A stretch of DNA of 64,000 nucleotides, taken from NCBI GenBank assembly GCA_038496445.1, contig JALMLS010000466.1:248001-312000 (forward strand), read 5' to 3'. A program made the position numbers and the translations under genes. Source of the stretch: Trichosphaerium sp. ATCC 40318. Taxonomy: Eukaryota; Discosea; Flabellinia; Trichosidae. Below are positions 12,690 through 24,893 of the stretch, piece after piece (position 1 is the stretch's first letter; each line of letters begins with the position of its first letter). The notes below the pieces were generated by a model that was given only the letters and a program-made list of their open reading frames with translations, made no database searches and was not told the origin of the DNA.

Positions 12690-15445
12690 ATGACCGAGCT
12701 TATACGCTATAGGCGATTATCTCGCGCTGAGCGCAGGAAGAAACGAGAAGAAGAGGCAGCAAAATTCGATGAGGAAATGAAGAAAGCTAGAGAGGTACTA
12801 TAACAGCCTATTGTACCACCTATTAATTAAGTAACTTCCCAAAGGCAAGAGAGGCTAAAAGAAAGGCAAGAGAAGACGCCAGACAAAAGGAAGATGAAGA
12901 ATTTAATAAACGTATGGAAGAGCGTAAGAAGAAGCGTGAAGAGCGAAAGCAGCGAAGAAAAGAAGAGGAGGCTAAAGAGAGGATAAGATTACATAGGCGT
13001 AGTAATTCCTCTGTCAACTTGAAAGTAGGAGGTGATAAAAGAGCATCAATAGAATCCCGCCGCATCAGTACGTATTAGAGTGACTTGTAACATCATTTTT
13101 TGACACGCATGTTCTACAGCTTCAAGCCATCAAAGGAGTTCGTCTGTACTGAACAGAGAAGAATTAACACGTCTTCGAGAGAAAAAGGATAAGAAGGAAG
13201 AAGAGGTAGGCGCTTAACTGAATTTTGCTTAAATGTGTGAGTAAACTAATTTTGAATCCCAAAAATAGCAAGATGAGGAAGACGAATTCGCTCGTAAACT
13301 TGCTGAGAGGAAGAGGCTACGTGCTGAGAAACGTAAAAAAGCTCAAGAAGAGAAAAAGGCGGCGGAAGCGAAAGAAGAGCAACAAGAAGCTTCAGAACCA
13401 ACAAAAAAGGAACTGAAACAACAAAAACAAGCTGCTAAAGACGAAGAAAGGCAACAAAAGAAAAAAGCTAAGCATGCCGCTAAGGAAGAAGAAAAGCAAC
13501 TAAAGAAGGAGAAAAAGGATTCTAAAAAGCTTCAAAAAGCTGATAAGGAAGCGGTGTCTGCTGAAAAGACAGAGAAGGAGGCTGAAGAACTAAGTAAATT
13601 GAAGCCTGCATCTTCTGCTGAAATCAGGCGCATAAAACGCGAAGAAAGGAGACAAAGGCGTCTCAGTCAAACCTTGGAAGGAGTTAATGTAAAGGAAGCA
13701 TTAGCTGTTCAAGCGCCCGAAACCAAAGAAGTTGTGACAGACAAACCTACTGAGACAACAGCAGATGCTCCTCCGTCTGATGATTCCAGGTATTTAGTGA
13801 ATGTTATATTTATATTAGTGACTTTAATGTTAGTGTCGACGACATGGTCAACTCTGTTGATAGTTGGTGGGATGATAAGGCACCTCAGGTGATTGTTTTT
13901 TTTGCACTTCTCTTCTCTTCTCTTCTTCCTTTTTTTGGAGAATCTCGGCTTACTTTTTTATGTCTAGGAGCATCCAATACAAGAATTTTTTGATGTACAT
14001 GGATTCAACAAGGATATTGCAGCAAAGTTTGTTGCTGGAGGATTCCAAAACTTGAGTGATATTGATGATGAAGATTTACTGGCTTATGGAATGGTAAGGG
14101 GTCAAGTAAGGAAATGGCGTAGGCTTTACGATAAGCTTAAAGCACAAGGAGCTTTAGCACATCTCGAAACTAACACAGACCAAGTACGTTTTTTTACCAT
14201 TAAAAGATACCCTTCATTGTGAGCTCTAAATAATGGCCTAGGATGACAATGATGTATTGGATACTACCTTTGAAGTATCAATTGAGAGTGACCCAGAACC
14301 AGAAGAACCTAATCCTTCTCATGTTCTTGATGATTGCACTCTAAACTTCACACCAGAAGGTACATATTTTATTTTTTTTTGGATATTGTTATCCACGACA
14401 AGTTATTTATGGAATGGTATATTAATATTTCTATGTTAGGTTTCTCATTAGAGGGTAAACCTAGACCTGCGCCTGCAGGTCAATTGATAACTACAGCTCC
14501 AGCAGAGGGTATGAAACAGAACTTTTCTTAGGCTGGCATGTTTCAAGTTTATTAATATTGTATTTAGCGTATGTCCTCACTTCTGGAGAAACTGTTACGC
14601 AATGTCCTACAGATACTAAAACTGTGGCATCTATAATTACAGCTACAGATGCAGTCTATTATATTGGATCATGGCGTACGTTTGTTTTTTTTTCATTTTT
14701 TTTCGCTTTTTTTTCTGTTTTAACTTTTTTCTATCCAGGTGAGGAAGATGATACCCCAGAACAACAGGAAGAGTTTGGACAATGTACTTTGCATGATGGA
14801 CCACAAATTCCATACAAAATTGTTAAGTTTTGGATACGTGATTATTTCCTTATTGATGCAACTCAACTACCAATGACACTACGTGCTATGGTTGCAGATA
14901 TATCTGTTCAAACACCTCATACAGGTGCCTATGGAAGCACAGATGAGGTGCCTACATATATATCAAATTTTGTGAACGGAGACAAAGACTTGAAGTTCAA
15001 GCCTCTTGAGACGTTTACCATGGTTATTTCACAGAATTGGGAACGCCTTGGTGAGATGAGATTAAAGATTACTGAGGTACTAGTTGATGCTGTAGCATTA
15101 AGATATAAGACACTTGATGATGCTATTAAAGATAGCTGTATAATACAGCCTATGGTGAACTTATTCTTCAAGCATAAAACATGTAATGTTTTTCATGCTT
15201 GTTTCTCTCAGCTAATTCTAAGAATTATGGCTGGTAGGAATCAAGGTCTTACTTCTCATGTACTTGAAGAAACAGACTATGTAAAACGTATTATTGATGG
15301 ATATAATTCTGATAAAAAGGAAGGTTACTCAGCTCATATATCAATGATGGTTGAGGATATACGTTCTTGTGAGAATGAATTTCCTATTGTCAAAAATGTG
15401 CTATTAAAAGTACCTGAATGGCAAGAATTTTCAAAAACACTGTAA
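12690..15445 (+). CDS. Lys/Glu-rich coiled coil + SAM domain + SAPS-like (PP6 regulatory-like) C-terminus
   Basis: The chosen start is the ATG of MTELIRYRRLSRAERRKKRE. The first ~350 residues (12690-13790) are a highly charged K/E/R coiled coil. After introns near 13790-13835 and 13890-13970 comes a SAM-like domain (WWDDKAPQ, FFDVHGFNKDIAAKF, LSDIDDEDLLAYGM). The C-terminal part, about 14740-15445, contains NLFFKHKTCNVFHACFSQL followed by a KEGYSAHISMM stretch. That order resembles the SAPS domain of Sit4/PP6 regulatory subunits (LLDLFFKY..NNFLH..GYMGHL). The SAPS assignment is by pattern only; a PP4R3-like or unrelated helical repeat is possible. The stop is TAA at 15443. Introns are about 45-80 nt with standard GT-AG ends. 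Confidence 0.65.
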
Positions 15446-15603
15446 CATACGAATAATAAATAACAAAATATACAAAGACATTACCGTTATATTTCAATGA
15501 AAGCCCAGAAGATAGTCCACAGTACTGAATTTTTTTTTGATGAAGTCGGAAGAAGGTAAAAAAACAAGTTAAGATTTTAAAATAGTCTTCTTTGTAGTAT
15601 TAA

Positions 15604-15662
15604 TTTGCTTTCTTTGTACCTAAGTTGAGACATGCGATTTACCCTTACACTTTACGAACGAA
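15604..15662 (+). pseudogene. Relic of the membrane-protein C-terminal tail (paralogue of the 16.7-19.1 kb gene)
   Basis: About 57 bases match 19057-19113 almost exactly and encode AFFVPKLRHAIYPYTLRTK, the tail found at the C-terminus of the gene ending at 19140. No coding continues upstream or downstream, so this is a leftover of a duplicated or truncated copy. Confidence 0.7.
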
Positions 15663-16618
15663 GACATCGCAAGTCTTCCCTGCTCCAATATAACACTGTA
15701 ATGCAACAAGGGTTCGTATTAAGTTATGTTTTGGCGTTTGTAAGCTTTGATTTTTTTTTATAAGGTTTTTCAGCTTTTTTGAAGTTATCGTAGGTGACAC
15801 GTGATAAATAAACGCTGCATGCAACCTTAAATCAAAATTACAGCGTATGTTAGAATGCCAGTGTCGCCTTTCTATCATATCACTAGGTGTAGGCTGCATT
15901 CGCTTTGTACTATTTTTTGAAAAAATAAAACTAGTTCTAAATAAAAGGTTAATTGCTCAGCTCTCAAACCATAACGAAAGTATTCGCTCGATTCAGTACT
16001 GGCAGGTACTTCCTGATGTACATCTATAGCTTGATGCATGACTATTTATTAACGTAAATAGAAAGTTTGAAAAAACTTTAGTTTTCACTGATCATGTCTC
16101 GTTACCGCTTTTGTTACTGTACGTGTCTATGGTAGCAAAACTGTTTAGTAATGTTATGGAGTATCGTTGCACCTACGCATAGGTGCTGTTATTACACATA
16201 AAGCCACTTTCTTACAGGATAAAGTTTGGTTTTTATGGATGTACAGTTTTTTATTTGGAAGCGTCTTGTAAATTGCGAAAACATCACCTTTGAGGAAGCA
16301 ACATGTAACGCTCCGTACTCTAGAAACATATTGACTATAAGAACGATGTACATAAAGTAAGTTAGTTTTTAATACAATCTCGTATACGTTATCTCTTGGA
16401 ACCTTACAACATGATTCAATAATTACAATAAGAATGATAATTTGGTTCACCTTCAAATGATTCACTTTTTGGTACACAAAGCGTTGTTAAACAACTCAAT
16501 GTCATTAACAGCGTACTCAGACTTTATAAATCGTTTAACAATCTGAAGAGCGGAAAAATTATACCAAATTGCTGAGAACAGATCACACTTTGTAGTTCAG
16601 TGCAGTTTCAGAAAGCAT
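15663..16618. other. Long non-coding stretch
   Basis: AT-rich sequence with scattered stops in all frames apart from short open stretches. A CACGTG lies at 15798-15803 in the context CACGTGATAAATAA. I see no supported gene. It may hold further decay products of the duplicated membrane-protein gene. Confidence 0.4.
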
Positions 16619-16624
16619 CACGTG
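16619..16624. promoter_or_regulatory. CACGTG palindrome 56 bp upstream of the membrane-protein ATG
   Basis: An exact CACGTG just upstream of the start codon at 16680. Similar promoter-proximal copies precede both F-box-kinase genes and the SMP-protein gene, suggesting a bHLH-type (E-box) binding site. Confidence 0.45.
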
Positions 16625-16679
16625 GGTATTTAGAAAACGCTTCGTTACACGCCTAAAATGCTTATGCCTGCTATAGTAA

Positions 16680-19140
16680 ATGGTTTTGTGTTATTTCTGT
16701 ACTACCTTTATTTTCTTCGCTCTCGCCGCACCTATCCACGGTAACACAAGTACGAATACTATTCAGTGCGATATGACGTTTTATTTATTTGTACCAAACA
16801 CCTTAGTCGTAACTTCAAGTGACCATGTTTGTGGCACTAATATGGATTGCTACTTGAGCGAAGGACCTTCTACGCTTATTCTCAATTCGACCGGATTAAC
16901 TTTTCCTGCCAACCTGTTTAGTGTTCAGCTTAACGAAACTATAGAAATTTTTGGTATGTTGGCGGTTTTGAAAGGTTCTTTTGTAACATTTTATTTAGCG
17001 TACAATAAAGGCATAAATGTTTCATGCACACTTCAAAAGCAGACGGTGATAGGGTATCAAAACATAAGTATAGCATTGTCAGGATTTACGTTTGATGGTT
17101 GTAAAATCAGCTTGAACGACTTTGCAAATGTTTATCTAGAGTACAATCACAGTTTTTATTAATCAACTGGCAACTAACGATTGTAGTAATATGGTAGTTA
17201 CAGGCACAGAGAGTTTTATTCAAATATTTGGAAGGTACACGTGATTTATTTAGATTTTGTCACATTTATTGAGAAAAATCAAAACGTTGCATTTAACAAA
17301 TGATCAGATTACAAGGCCCACTAAATACGAAAATAGTCGAAGAGTTATTGTAAGCAATTCACTTTTCCATGAACTGTTCGATGACAGAGGAAGATTTGCC
17401 GAGCCTTTGGGATTATGGATTGAGACAACCGAAACAGTATCCGTGAATAATTGTCATTTTCAACATAATTTTAAAGGAGGAAGTCTTGCGAATAGACTGC
17501 TTGGGAGAGGTAATATATGACACCCAAATTTCGTTGATGATAACTAGTTAAGTATAGGAATTCTTGCTACATTCATAGCTGTTGAGAGAGTACCCTCACA
17601 ATGTTGGTGGTGCCTGCTAAAGTTTATTTAGGTTGCAATCAACTCTTGTTTGTTCAAGGACAATAATGTACTTGCACGAAATCGTCGTACGCCCCCTGAG
17701 TCCATGTACATTCTCATTTGTATAGCACAATCTGAATACTATTCTGCGATAGTATACTTAAATTCAGATGATGTACAGATATTTAACTCAACTTTTACTG
17801 GGAATAGTATGGAAGAACTTAAACCAAGGTTCGAGGACAGATGTACTGGTACACGTGTTCTAACCAAGCTTGACGTCATATTAATTACCTAGTACTATAG
17901 TTAGCTCTTTGGCTTTGATTGGTATATCAAACAATGGTTCCGCAGAGATAGATTCTTGTGTGTTTGAGAATATTACATGCGTGTAACTTTCTACTTAATT
18001 GTAATAGCCATTAACTGAATTCTTGTTGTTTAGAAAACTAATACTAAATAATTCAACAATTATGAGAACCCCAGCATTGATTGGCTCTTCTATGAACATT
18101 AAGATAAGGTAAACTACTTTTATATTGTTACATGCGAGAATGCTAAAGCGAGGTTTAGAAATACAACAACATTTGAAAACGATGGTAATGTTACAAACAA
18201 TTGTATTGTTCTGATTTCTGAAATAGATACTGGAGGTGTATTTGATTGTACTTTAACAGCAACAGATTTCACATGCGGCTACTCTGATATCACCAGGTTT
18301 TTTGGAGATTGTCAAACTAATGGTACAGTATTTGTACTTACTCGCTTACAGTGTTGAATAGTTACTTGCGAAGGCAACACTTTGTTTCCTCCGCCAACCA
18401 CTCCTACAGTATCACCAACTTCTAAAGCTACAGCCACACCGTCCACTCCTCTTACAACGTCACCTACATATGCACCAACAGTGGGTAGTCTACCACCTGA
18501 AATAGTGCTATCTAGCCCTTTGACAATAGTTGGTGACTTTGTAAACTCAGAGATAGCAACAATTACTCCAGGAGGCTTTCTTCAAGTTGAAGGTATGTCT
18601 TTTGTGACAAGTTATTAAGAACACGTTTAACCAATGTTTAGGATGTATTGTGATACCATCAAATACAACGTTCATAATTGATTTCACACGTGATAACACA
18701 ACAAGTGTTGGTGAGATGAGAAGAGAAGTAATACGAAGCAACAGTAACTGTATCAATGGAACTTTTACACTAGTATCACCAAAATGTTTATTGGCGAGAA
18801 TTGAGAGGACTCTTTCATCGTATGCTGTTTATCTTTGTACTAACCTTTAACTTTCACTAGTATAATTGTGATCACATCAAGATCTGCTAGTTGTGATAAT
18901 GGAACGGGATCAATACACATCGGTTTGGTATTAGGTATCATATTCGGCATTCTTGTATTCGTATGTGAATTATATTACTTTCTTTCTTTTCTTGTTTATT
19001 TTATTTTTCGCAAACTAAAATTTGTATGGTAGATCGCTGCGGCTCTGATCATCGCTTTCTTTGTACCTAAGTTGAGACGTGCCATTTACCCTTATACTTT
19101 ACGAACCAAGGAATTAGAAATCTCTTCTGTTCGGGACTAA
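16680..19140 (+). CDS. Secreted, probably beta-helix type I membrane protein
   Basis: The N-terminus is a signal peptide (MVLCYFCTTFIFFALAAP, cleaved near HGNTS). The ectodomain is rich in N-x-S/T sites, cysteines and short strand-like repeats (for example ISIALSGFTFDGCKISLNDF), the look of parallel beta-helix surface proteins. A Thr/Pro/Ser stalk at about 18380-18490 precedes the last extracellular part. An ending TM segment (IHIGLVLGIIFGILVF, intron, IAAALIIAFFVP) is followed by a short basic tail ending SSVRD and TAA at 19138. Introns of 40-70 nt interrupt it throughout; some exon joins between 17160 and 18380 were not fully resolved. No enzymatic motif was recognised. A relic of the same tail lies at 15604. 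Confidence 0.65.
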
Positions 19141-19245
19141 CACTTAAATACTCATCGTCCCAATAATCCTGGACTTTGCTCAAGAATAAAAAAAACCCTC
19201 AGAACAAGGATAACTTTCAGACAGAGTACTATATTTCTTGTTTGG

Positions 19246-21429
19246 CTAGCTTATTTTACATTTTATCTGCTTTGCGTTATGTTCGTGAGCTATGACATCC
19301 TTGGTGAATGTATCACTTTGAAGAGTATCAAGGATTTTATTGAATGTTGGTCTCGCTGAAGAAGGAAAAAACCAAGTTAGATTTATCTTTTTCATTATAG
19401 CGTACCTGTTTGTGACACGTTGCAACAATCACGCATTAAGGATTTCCATTTTGGAGCAAAATTCTTATTTTTTAAGCGTTCTTCAGAGTATACACTAGTC
19501 ATTAAGATCTACACATATTAAGGTAAGATTCTGCTAAAAAAACGCAGAAATATCGAACTCAGACTATAAAATCATTGCTTAGCACTTACACTAACCCACT
19601 GATCGTATTGAGTAGGATCACGAATACTAGAATCTTCAAGTGGATAATGCCCAACACATAGAAAATACCTTGAAGGAGTAAGGAAGCAGAGCATTTATTC
19701 TATTAAAACCATGTAACTTCTACGCACATTAAAGTACCGAATGCATACACATCTGTACTCTTGTTATACATAGCCTCTTTACCAGTTATAGAGTCAATGA
19801 ATACTTCAGGAGATAGAATTTGGGGATCTGATTCAAAATCAGCTCCATAAACTATTCTAGTTTGATGTTATTTCTGTTCATTTGTATCTGATGGTATGTA
19901 CATACGCATAAGCACCATAAGTGTATTTATTACTGCCAATATTAATAATCTTGACTTGAATGGGATTAAAGCTAGAAATCATTATGTTGCCTAAAAAATA
20001 ATAAGCGACTGTTTATTGGAATTAAGAAAAAACAAAGAAAGATGGTAAACTCGCATAAATAAAAAGGGGCCACTTGTTTACCTGCATGTAAGTCTGTGTG
20101 TATGATATCTTGATTATGCAAATATATCATTGCTTCTGCTGTTTGTCTCAGTACGTTTAATTGCTGTCGTGTTGATGGATATGCTCTATAAAGGTCTTTG
20201 TATGGTAACCACTCCATTACTAATCCGAATTTAACCAAATCACACATGTCATACCCTCCTAATAGATGAACGCCATAGTACTTAAGTATACTTGGGTGGT
20301 TCAAGGCACTAATAATCATGTTAAGAGATGAGAAAATTACTTTTTTTAAAGTGAGTACCATAAAGAGTTTATCTGCTCAAGTAATCCTTTCTCTTGGGTT
20401 GGCTTAACTGTAAGATGCTTTACTGCTACATCTATTACTTTATCATTTATCTTCAACTGTTTTTTTGTAACTTTGTTCGCCGTGATAAAAGCAAAACGAT
20501 AATCAGTAATGTGCTTAACATTTTCTTGACTTGAGATAATTTCTTGTATTTCAGGAGGTTCTCTTCTAATCCTAAATCTTATTTCGATTGGTCTATCTGT
20601 TCCGTGAGCCTTTTGTTCAGCTTTGAATCCTTAATTTTACGTCAGCACAAAGTTGTTGATGAAAATAAAATTGTGGCAGTTAAAAAAAAAAAATTCTATT
20701 TTTTGTGGCCGGGGCACGTGTCTGAAATTTCAGGTAAAATCATATGGATTACCGGCTGGTCATCTACCATTAAATTCTTTGATATTGCATTACATAAATC
20801 AAGAGGTATTAGGCGCTATAGTCTGTATACTTCTTAATGTTGACCATTACAATAAATTGTATTTTCAAGATCCGGAGTGGACTTTCCTTTGTCTTACCTT
20901 TACCATGAGCGAGTTGTACAACATGCGTAGAATTGTTAATAGTAAACTCATCTGCAAAGTTGTAACCAATCCCAATGTCTTCAAGAGGCAGAAAATCAAT
21001 AAAGCTCTTAAAATTAGGAAAGATAGTGTGTGGGAATCGTCGTGTTAATGCTGAAAAGAACAGTCAACGTCAACACCCAAAATGCGTGTAGAACGTAGTG
21101 CTATCGACTGCATAGTTAAAATACGTGTGTACGTACTCTTTTGTGTTTCTTGGTAAGTGAATGAGACAATAAACGTTATAGCACTCGAGTCATGCAATAT
21201 ATCAAGGTTTGGTATCTAAGTAAACTGTTTTAACGGGTTTTGGATTGTTTTAATTAAATAGAGCTTAAAGTGACATGATAATACTATTACGTACCCACAA
21301 ACGCCTTGAAACGTCTGTAACTGATCTCCACAATGAATTGACAGCTCTGATACTTCTGAGCGTGTCTAGTTCAAATTGTTTGACAAGATGGACTTTGGTT
21401 TCGTTGGGTAGTGTATCCATGAGGCTCAT
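19246..21429 (-). CDS. F-box-like / protein-kinase-like protein, copy 1 (probable pseudokinase)
   Basis: The N-terminal F-box-like segment reads MDTLPNETKVHLVKQFELDT, then RAVNSLWRSVT. A linker region follows (TRRFPHTIFPNF, FLPLEDIGIGY) and then a kinase domain: VAVKH (beta-3 Lys), QEKGLLEQI, LVMEWLPYKDLYRAYP, HTDLHAG (HRD-like catalytic loop), KIINIGSNKY where DFG should be, and SPEVFIDS (APE-like) with NKSTDVYAFGTLM. The DFG Asp is Asn here, so Mg binding and catalysis are doubtful. The protein ends ...HNAKQIKCKIS, TAG at 19246-19248. It is about 2 kb and strongly similar to the next gene (21869-23872), a tandem duplicate. It carries an extra exon (about 20828-20700, RLIPLDLCNAISKN...) that I do not find in copy 2. 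Confidence 0.7.
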
Positions 21430-21494
21430 TTAGTTTACAAAGATAATCGTGGACCAAATTTAAGGATTTATGGACAACAATATTTTTGAAAAAT

Positions 21495-21500
21495 CACGTG
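21495..21500. promoter_or_regulatory. CACGTG upstream of F-box-kinase copy 1
   Basis: Exact CACGTG (context AATCACGTGACG) about 66 bp upstream of the minus-strand ATG at 21429. The duplicate gene has one at a similar distance. Confidence 0.45.
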
Positions 21501-21868
21501 ACGTTTCAAGTTTTGTGAGCAAGTTTTAGCAAAATTCTGAATCCTTTTTCAAACTCTACTGTCCTTGTAGAGCAATAAAAAAAGTGGTGTGTTAGCTACT
21601 GCAAACTCACAAAATTTTGAAATTATCACTTCTCCATAACATCTCTTTACTTTGTTCACTTAAAATCACTGTGCCTAAGCGGTAAGTGTTAGTCGACAAA
21701 ATATAGTACTTTGTATACAGCATATTTCTTCATTGGCAACTTCAGCCTTGTTTAACATATGGCACGAAAACGATGTTGTTTCTTGCAATAATACAAAGGT
21801 AGAACTATGTCTAAAAATCGACAGTTGTTTACTTTATTTCTTGTTTGGCTAGCTTTTTTACATTTCAT

Positions 21869-23872
21869 CTACTTTGCGTTATGTCCGTGAGCTATAACAT
21901 CTTTGGTGAATGTATCACTTTGAAGAGTATCAAGGATTTTATCGAATGTTGGTCTTGCTGAAGAAGGAAAAAAACAAGTTAGATATTTTTAATTTTTCTT
22001 TTTCATTGTAACGTACCTGTTTGTGACACGTTGCAACAATCACGCATCAAGGATTTCCATTTTGGAGCAAAATTCTTATTTTTTAAGCGTTCTTCAGAGT
22101 ATACACCAGCCCTTAAGGTCTACACATTAAGGTAATTGTAATATTCTACAACAAAGAAAAATAAAAGAATAACTAAGAATTAAAATCGTTGCTGAATGCG
22201 TACACTCATCCATGGGTTGTATCCATCAGCAAAAAAACTAAACTCTTGTAGTGAATATTGCTTAACCCATAGAAAATGCCTTGAAAAGGAGTTAAGAAAG
22301 CAGAGGCAATTTAAACCAGATAACACTAATAATATGCATACATTAAAGTACCGAATGCATACACGTCTGTACTCTTGTTATACACAGCCTCTTTACCACT
22401 TACAGAGTCAATGAATACTTCAGGAGATAGAATTTTGGGATGTGATTCAAAATCGGCTTCAACACCACCGAAACAATATAATCTAATTTGGACGTTATGT
22501 TTTTCCATAGATGGTATGCGTACGAGTAATCAGCACTCCTGAGAGTATATTTATTACTTCCAATATCAACAATCTTGACTCGAATGGGATAAAAGCTAGA
22601 AATCATTATGTTGCCTAAAAAATAATAAACAACGTTTATTGGAATACTGAGCGACATTTGTTTATTGGAATTAAGAAAAAACAAAGAAAGATGGTAAACT
22701 CTAATAAATAAAAAGGGGCCACTTGTTTACCTGCATGTAAGTCTGTGTGTATGATGTCTTGATTATGCAAATATATCATTGCTTCTGCTGTTTGTCTCAG
22801 TACGTTTAATCGCTGTAGTATTGATAGATTTACTCTATAAAGGTCTTTGTATGGTAACCACTCCATTATCAATGCCAGTGTTTTCTCTTGTACAAACATA
22901 GGTTTACTTGGTTCGGAAGGTCCCCTCATTAACTTTACCATACCTCCCCACATTACTACATAAGCGCCGTGGTATTTAAGTATACTTGGGTGGTTCAAGG
23001 CACTAATAATCATGTTAAGAGATGAGAAAATTACTTTTTTTAAAGTGAGTACCATAAAGAGTTTATTTGCTCAAGTAATCCTTTCTCTTGATTTGATATT
23101 ATGTCTATATGCTTTACTGCTACATCTATTACTTTATCATTTATCTTCAACTGTTTTTTTGTAACTTTGTTTGGCCCAATAAAAAGCATATGATGATCAG
23201 TAATGCGCTTAACATTTTCTTGACTTGAAAACATTTCTTGTATTTCAGGAGGTTCTCTTATCAAGGTAAATCCTACTTTGACAGGATGTATTCCACAATT
23301 TCTTTGATCATCAAAGAATCCTTTAAGTTTTAGGTCAGTTAGCTAACTACGAAAGAACGAAAAATCCCGAAATTAGTAATATTTTGAGAAAAGCTAGTAC
23401 TGTTACTATGTGTATAATACGTTTGGGTATGTGGGTAATCGTCAATAGTAAACTCATCTGCAAAAGTGTAACCAATCCCAATGTCTTCAAGAGGTAAAAA
23501 ATCAATTAAGCTCATAAAATTAGGAAAGATAGTGTGTGGGAATCGTCGTGTTAATGCTGAAAAGAACAGTCAAAATTCGGTTGTAAAGAATATAGCTGAA
23601 TAAACAGTTGAATACGTACCCTTTTGTGTTTCTTGGTACGTAAATGACACAATAAACGTTTTAGCTCTCGAATCATGCGATGCATCAAGATTTGGTATCT
23701 AAACCTGTTTTAGCGAGTTTTGGATACTATTAGGTACCCACAAACGCCTTGAAACGTCTGTAACAGATCTCCATAATGAATTGACAGCTCTGATACTTCT
23801 GAGCGTGTCTAGTTCAAATTGTTTGACAAGATGGACTTTGGTTTCGTTGGGTAGTGTATCCATGAGGCTCAT
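21869..23872 (-). CDS. F-box-like / protein-kinase-like protein, copy 2 (DIG motif retained)
   Basis: Tandem duplicate of the gene at 19246-21429. The first exon is nearly identical (MSLMDTLPNETKVHLVKQFE). Next comes a divergent linker (EFTIDDYPHTQTYY), then the kinase domain: VAVKH, ALIMEWLPYKDLYRVN, HTDLHAG, KIVDIGSNKY (Asp kept, Phe replaced by Ile), ILSPEVFIDSVSGKEA and DVYAFGTLM. The end is earlier than in copy 1: ...AHGHNAK then TAG (21869-21871), where copy 1 has CAG and reads on. With Lys, HxD and the DFG Asp all present it may be active. F-box plus kinase suggests a kinase tethered to an SCF ubiquitin ligase; this is inference. The intron at about 22620-22735 holds a small direct repeat of GTTTATTGGAAT. 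Confidence 0.7.
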
Positions 23873-23922
23873 TTTAGTTTACAAAGATAATCGTGGACCA
23901 AATATTTATTTTTCGCTTAGAT

Positions 23923-23928
23923 CACGTG
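23923..23928. promoter_or_regulatory. CACGTG upstream of F-box-kinase copy 2
   Basis: Exact CACGTG about 51 bp upstream of the minus-strand ATG at 23872, matching the arrangement at copy 1. Confidence 0.45.
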
Positions 23929-24086
23929 CTTACCATAATATAGTCTTGGTCTGAATATCGCTTTGGTGAGGAAAAACTTGCCTCGTGCCACAACCGTTAC
24001 GTGCAATTATACAAAACTATTTCAAGTGCCCTATCTTTGTTTATTTATGGGCTACAATGTACATCTCTTTACATACACCTTAGCGC

Positions 24087-24536
24087 TCATATATGTGTGA
24101 CTGTACCAATATACGCTTTGCATTCAGGACAAGAGTGAACTGTGTCTTTAATACTATCTATCAAGCATGGAATCCAAGCACAAAGACAGAACCCAGCCTT
24201 GTAAACAAAAATTAATCGGATATCGCAGAAATCCACCTTAATTGTATTTTTAAAACGTACGAGTGCTGTTCCACCTACTGCAGCCCAAGTTAAAAGACCA
24301 ATTTCTTTCTTAGTAACGGTGGTAATACTCGCTTCACACTTTGGGCACGTGGTTGAAATAGGGCTACAGTTGTCAATATAAAGAATCACAAAAGATTTTT
24401 TTTCTTTCGGGTATAACCCCTTTTTAAAGTTACAGTATCCTTTCACGTACAAATGGTCCTTGCCCAATGTAGAAGAAACATTAACTGTAACGGTTGCTCC
24501 ATTTTGTGGAAACTCTTGCTGTGGCGGTCCGCTCAT
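24087..24536 (-). CDS. LITAF-domain membrane protein
   Basis: Starts MSGPPQQEFPQNG. One intron at about 24200-24260 (GTACGT...ACAAG) joins AVGGTAL to AGFCLCAWIPC. The LITAF pattern is complete: CPKC (CxxC knuckle), a hydrophobic monotopic membrane segment (LLTWAAVGG...FCLCAWIPCLIDSI), then HSCPECKAYIGT (second CxxC, typical HxCPxCxxxxG ending). Family members sit on the cytosolic face of endosomal or lysosomal membranes and bind zinc through the two CxxC pairs. Upstream of the LITAF motif is a ~70-residue beta-rich region with VTVNVSSTLGKDHLYVKGY, different from the Pro-rich N-terminus of animal LITAF. It ends TAT-less: ACACATATATGA, stop TGA. Confidence 0.8.
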   Translation of the reverse strand: MSGPPQQEFPQNGATVTVNVSSTLGKDHLYVKGYCNFKKGLYPKEKKSFVILYIDNCSPISTTCPKCEASITTVTKKEIGLLTWAAVGGTALVRFKNTIKVDFCDIRLIFVYKAGFCLCAWIPCLIDSIKDTVHSCPECKAYIGTVTHI

Positions 24537-24893
24537 CCCTACAGTCCTTATGATGAGTGTTTTGGCGAGTTGGCTAAGTAAAAAACGAAAAAGAATGACA
24601 TCCTGAAGGCATAGTCGAAAGGAGAGTTGATCAGTTAGAGTAGTTTTAAATTAGATAATATGTTGTTTTGTACCTTTTAGTTTGTTGTGTAAAGAGTGTG
24701 GCTTAGGGCAGTGCCCTTAAATTATGGAAACTCACTTTGACTTTTCAAATTTGGATTAAAGCTCGTACTGCGAGTAATAACCAGTGTCTACCTGTTAGTC
24801 AAGAATCTGTACATGCTCTTACTTTCTGGCCCTTTGAATTCTGCTACCAAGTACGCAATATGTATTTATTTTACAAACATGTTTACAAGTATT

